Source: Bradysia coprophila
Lineage: Eukaryota > Arthropoda > Insecta > Diptera > Sciaridae
DNA length: 64,000 nucleotides
NCBI RefSeq assembly: GCF_014529535.1
Contig: NC_050738.1
Location: 7,358,140-7,422,139 of the forward strand
Reading direction: 5' to 3'
Shown piece after piece: positions 59,910 through 64,000 of the stretch (positions are counted from its first letter, which is position 1; every line of letters starts with the position of its first letter). Position numbers and translations under genes: made by a program. The notes below the pieces were generated by a model that was given only the letters and a program-made list of their open reading frames with translations, ran no database searches and was not told where the DNA came from.

Positions 59910-62527
59910 TTACACTGCCAAAGTATCGTAGGCTGTGAGTCCGGCGGGGCCACCTTGTTGTTGGAGTTTGGCTGCGACTTCGTTTCTAGATATTGTGTGT
60001 TTTTTGATGATAAAAAAATTTAAAGAACAAAAATTAGTCATTCCCATAAAACAATGTCTTCTGGTAAACGAGTTCGGTCAATATTATTGACGGAACAATG
60101 TTACATACAGAACAACATGATTTGATTGTAATGTATGAAATGTTTTTTTGTATTTATAAATTCATATGCTTCGTTTCAGCACTTTGCAATGATGGTATGA
60201 TGACAATTAAAACATGGATATTGTCTCAATGAATGTTTTTATATACAGCCAAAAAAGGTATGATTGAAGTTACACTATCTATGGAATCATAATATAAAGA
60301 AATAATTGAACATAATCCCAATGAAAATAGAATTGATTTTTGTTTGTTCAAAGATTAAGAAAGAAATGATTTAATCGGTTGGAAAATTTTATTACGTGAG
60401 TTCAATATCGTAACAATATAATAAAAAAAAAAAAAACGAGAAAAAGCATGAATGACAAATATCGTGCTTCAATTTTGTCCATAATAAACGGATCGCTATT
60501 AATTCCATAAAGTTCATCTAAATTCTTTTTAAAAAAATTCTAGAAAGCTGCGGGAATCGACCATGAAAAAAATCTTTTAGACCATTATTTTCATATTTTC
60601 GTAATTTATTATAATTTCTTCCACTTGAAAAGTACTTTGAAATTTCCAGTGGATGTGAACGTCAAATGGAAATTGTATGTCTTTCATCAATTGTCTCTTT
60701 CATCAATATCTTAAAATTCCATCTAAAAGTGTTCAGACTTTTGTGAATGAGAGCTCGTCACGAAATGTGGAAATGGATAAAACTTGAAGCGAAACTAAAT
60801 CGAAAATATTAGGAAAATTTTACGATTTTACAAAGTTACAGCGCTAAGGGAAACGTTACGAAAATGTCTGAAAAATTCGTCCTAGCGTGATGGATTTAGT
60901 GCAAACAGGGACGTGCTTACAGCTTGTTTTAATTAAGTCAGTGAAAGTCTATAGACATTATAGCTCTGGTACAAGCACATTCTTTTTTGATGAAAGAGGA
61001 GCACCACATACAAAGAAAATATCTTTCACGTTCATTCCATTGTAGATTCGCTAGATAATGGACGGAAACGTGGTTTTAGTGGCTCATTCCCGCAGCTTCC
61101 TAAAATTCATAAATTTAGGAATTTTAGGGATTTTTTTTTAATTTATAGGATTTTTAAGAACTAAATACCAAAATCCCTTCGAGTGCTGTACAACTCAGAT
61201 TACGAAAAGTGAGAAGAAAATAATTATATCATCATAATTCATATTCTAATTTAAAGTTCCATTTAGCAAGTGAAGTGTTCAGATGGGCATCTGTTATTGA
61301 AATTTATACAGCAAAATAGATGCTAAAAGTAATGAAGTAATGATCTGCTGAAAATATTTAGAACAAAAGAAGTAACAGATTCGGTGACCACTTATGAAAT
61401 GCTTGCAATTTGTAAAACATTTTTTAACGGAAATCCGAATTTAGTGATAACAATAAGAACTCGAAGAATCAGTTGGTAGAGAATCATACTCTGACAAAAA
61501 TACTGTAAGAGACTGAACCACAAAATTTACTAAAGGTCACTCCACTGTTCTTACATGGAGATAGACAATAGATTTGGCAAGTACAAAAGAATCTATATTT
61601 AGCAATAAGTGAGTTGAAGATGTTTATCTTTCCGGAGTCACTACTGAAACATCCATTCGAGTTATGCGACCAACTCTAACTCAAGTTCTCACTTCCGTAT
61701 GCTAAAATAGCAATCTCTGTATATCGAAAGATCGTTGAACTCGGGCGCAATTTTTGTTTGCCTCAAAAGTTATATATATATTCTCAATTCATCTTGTTTA
61801 TATATAAAAAAAACTGACTTAGGGTTAGCTAACAGCACGACCGTTAGCATAATTGTATTTCTGTTGTAAGCGATTCTGGCGCCAATTTTGAATTTATTTA
61901 TGCAATGAACCACAGAACAAAAGATTTTTAAAAGAACAAACCACCAAAAAAAATGAAAATTCTACTCAATATAGCCTTAAATGCATAGGTATATGATACA
62001 AGCAATAAGCAGTTAGTAAATGTTAACAAAAATCATGCTCAACTTACGACTTCCGACTGATTGTTAAAGATGTTAGTCACAAAAAGGGAATGGAGAAATT
62101 GTATTTTACATTATTTGCATTTTGAAAAATTGAATTGATAAGCTTCGTTGAACCGAAATGCATGGAGGAAGATTAGTGAAATTTTGCAAATTTTGAATGG
62201 AATGAGTTTTGATTATTTATTGTAAAATTATAGTAATGGGTTAATGGAATTAATTTGCAGTCAAATTTACAAAGAATTAAATGTAATGTAATTGGTAAAT
62301 GTCTTGTTTTGAGGACCTGATTTTATGCAATGTAAATTACTTGTGGTTAATTATCATGTCTCACATTCGAAAATGCAAAATAATAATAATTGGGAAACGG
62401 TTTTCGTTAACTTTAATGATGACAAACATTATGGACAATTATGGAAAAATTTGGATACTTTACCTGTCAATCAATTTACGCATTTCTTCGGTGGTGCGCA
62501 CATCTTTTGTATTGGCTGACCTTTTAG
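59910..62527 (-). CDS. last two coding exons of an unrecognised gene
   Basis: Minus strand. The upstream exon 62464-62527 (64 bases) is bounded by CACAG and GTAAAG and encodes KRSANTKDVRTTEEMRKLID. The terminal exon 59910-59985 follows an ATCTAG acceptor and encodes NEVAAKLQQQGGPAGLTAY, then DTLAV and stop. The phases join exactly (AG + A gives Arg) across a 2.48-kb intron. A short hydrophilic tail with a hydrophobic C-terminal valine (TLAV) might be a PDZ-type ligand, which is speculation. No domain is identifiable, and the rest of the gene lies to the right of the window or in exons too short to see. Confidence 0.6.
61280..61425. repeat. decayed TTAA-family MITE in intron
   Basis: GCATCTGTTATTGAAATTTA, TACAGCAAAATAGATGC, AATGAAGTAATGATCTG and AGAAGTAACAGATTCGG, ending ATGCTTGCAATTTG, in family order. 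Confidence 0.55.
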
Positions 62528-64000
62528 CTGTGGAATTCGGAAAATTCACAATAAAAAATATTCGATCGATCTAATGATAATGTCGTTGTTGGATAAGCAG
62601 CATATTAGCTAATAATAAACTTAACAGAAGGATTTTGGTGGTGTTGGGGTTTCTAAGGTTCCGTTTGAGAAAAATGCATTAGGATTCATTCAGCAAATCA
62701 TATCATTTAGAGAAAAACTACGGTTACGCTTATGCATAAAAGCTGCTACTCGACAATTGGTTATGTAAATGTTGATGATGGTGTTTGTAATCACATTTTA
62801 ATATTAATTGCACAAAAGCCTTTTTTATAAGTTAAGACATTTGTCGAGAATAAAGCCAGAACTTATTTTATTTAGAAACAGCTATTCATCTGTTAGCGAA
62901 AGCGACGACAAAAATGATCAACACGCTCTAGATGGTGTGGTCTTATATAGTTAAACTCATATGTGTAAACTAATGAAGTAATAGATTTTGTATGAAACAC
63001 TAAGTGATTATTGTAATCAGAAGAATGAACAGATTGGATGGATTATATTTTTACTCGTTTGAGTTGGTAAATGTTTATCGTCTAGATTTTGGGTTAATAT
63101 GGTTACTTCCTGGTAAGCCGAAAACCTTTTGTATTTATTGACTTCGACAGGGGAATTCAATTCTTTTTAGACCCGTAAAGAATGATATTCTTTCTATAAA
63201 CTGTTTCATGTAACACACATTACGGTAGTCATTCAGGTTCATATGTAGCCTTTTATGTTCATTGACTTCGACAGGACACTTCCCTCCTCATATCACAAAG
63301 GTTGATATTCTTTCTAACCTAATTTTTTGTTGATTTTGACTAGTGCTTCATCGTTCAGTCAAACATCTTCAAAAAAAAAGCAAATAATTCAAGTCTGAAA
63401 CTGGAAATGTTTCTCTGGAACTCCTTTGTCCGGATTTTACCCGGTAGTCATCGTAATTTGTTTCATCAATGCATGCAGTGCCATATTTAGCTTTTTAGAA
63501 CCAGGGTAAAATTTTCGTTACAAGAGTTCTTTCTCGGCGCCAAATGATCATTCTGGACGCTAAATGTACATGACTTAGTTCACTCAACAAAAAATGTTTT
63601 TTTGTAGACCCCAGCAATTCGTTTGGGTCCCACTGGAACTTGCCCAAAGTGTCCGTATGAAAAAGGAGGCACTGCATCAATGAGTCTCAAAACATTGTCA
63701 GAGGAAGTTACTGTCTTAGTCACAAAGAGAAACGTTACCAAATAAAATTTAAATAGAAAAACATCGTCCGGATGATATATTAAGTTCTTAGTACCTGCCT
63801 GGAATGTTTTAGTGAACCTGAAATGGACTTACAAACTAAAATTAAACAAAAACCACGCACACACTCGCAAACAAATTTTAGTAACGATATGGTTAAACAC
63901 ATAAAAGTCCATGCTATAAGAATAATTGTTGATTTAAATAAAATTAAACATTCACAGAACGAAAACGCTAACGAGAGAATACAATTTTAGTTCGAAAGAA
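62528..64000. other. intron or upstream region of the minus-strand gene
   Basis: Contains a decayed TTAA-family MITE at about 62885-63050 (CATCTGTTAGCGAAAGCGAC, CTAATGAAGTAATAGATTT). 63100-63310 has two similar stretches (TTCATTGACTTCGACAGG and GATATTCTTTCTA each occur twice), an old tandem duplication of about 130 bases. No exon could be identified. Confidence 0.4.

Noticed and set aside
1-64000. tRNA, rRNA or CRISPR features
   Set aside because: I looked for tRNA-like B-box sequences, rRNA-like GC-rich blocks and regularly spaced repeats and saw none; a covariance-model scan would be decisive for tRNAs.

Overview
This window looks like a piece of nuclear DNA from an insect, most probably a fly and possibly a lower (nematoceran) one. 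It is very AT-rich, its genes are split by short introns of about 50-80 bases, and it carries a clear ortholog of the GAGA factor gene Trithorax-like. Placement below the order level is a guess.

Layout, left to right. 1-3018 is non-coding and ends in a cluster of short inverted-repeat elements. 3019-5678 (+) holds four exons of an F-box protein of the FBXO25/FBXO32 (atrogin-1) type; its N-terminal exon is not seen. 5679-13000 is gene-poor, with MITEs and a 5'-truncated LINE bounded by a 14-base target-site duplication. 13124-14722 (+) encodes a secreted homolog of multiple inositol polyphosphate phosphatase (MINPP1) that lacks the catalytic histidine and the HAE motif, so it is predicted to be a pseudoenzyme. 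Its locus is part of a 4239-base head-to-tail duplication (13230-17468 and 17469-21707) whose copies appear identical; the second gene copy has no promoter or signal peptide.

21773-23221 (-) is a complete seven-exon uroporphyrinogen decarboxylase gene (heme synthesis). It is divergent from Trl (24040-28566, +, seven exons), which has a BTB domain split by a 2.8-kb intron full of foldback repeats, and a single C2H2 finger. 28567-34036 is mostly AT-rich non-coding sequence with MITEs, then a decayed minus-strand LINE with an RNase H domain (34037-35310).

Two paralogous F-box/LRR-like genes (36367-37977 and 50242-51954, both -) flank a small filamin-repeat gene (41217-47501, -). The 5.5-kb intron of the filamin gene holds a 2.5-kb Jockey-type LINE in opposite orientation with a 12-base target-site duplication, plus several near-perfect hairpins. 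52585-54426 is an unidentified insertion between 23-base direct repeats. 54450-64000 is extremely AT-rich and holds the last two coding exons (62464-62527 and 59910-59985, -) of a gene I do not recognise, apparently followed by a very long 3' UTR.

The genes do not form a pathway; the neighbourhood is ordinary eukaryotic synteny. The unusual features are the recent tandem duplication, the catalytically dead MINPP1 homolog, signs of gene conversion between the F-box paralogs, and a dense, nested population of short palindromic elements, including a TTAA-flanked MITE family seen about ten times.
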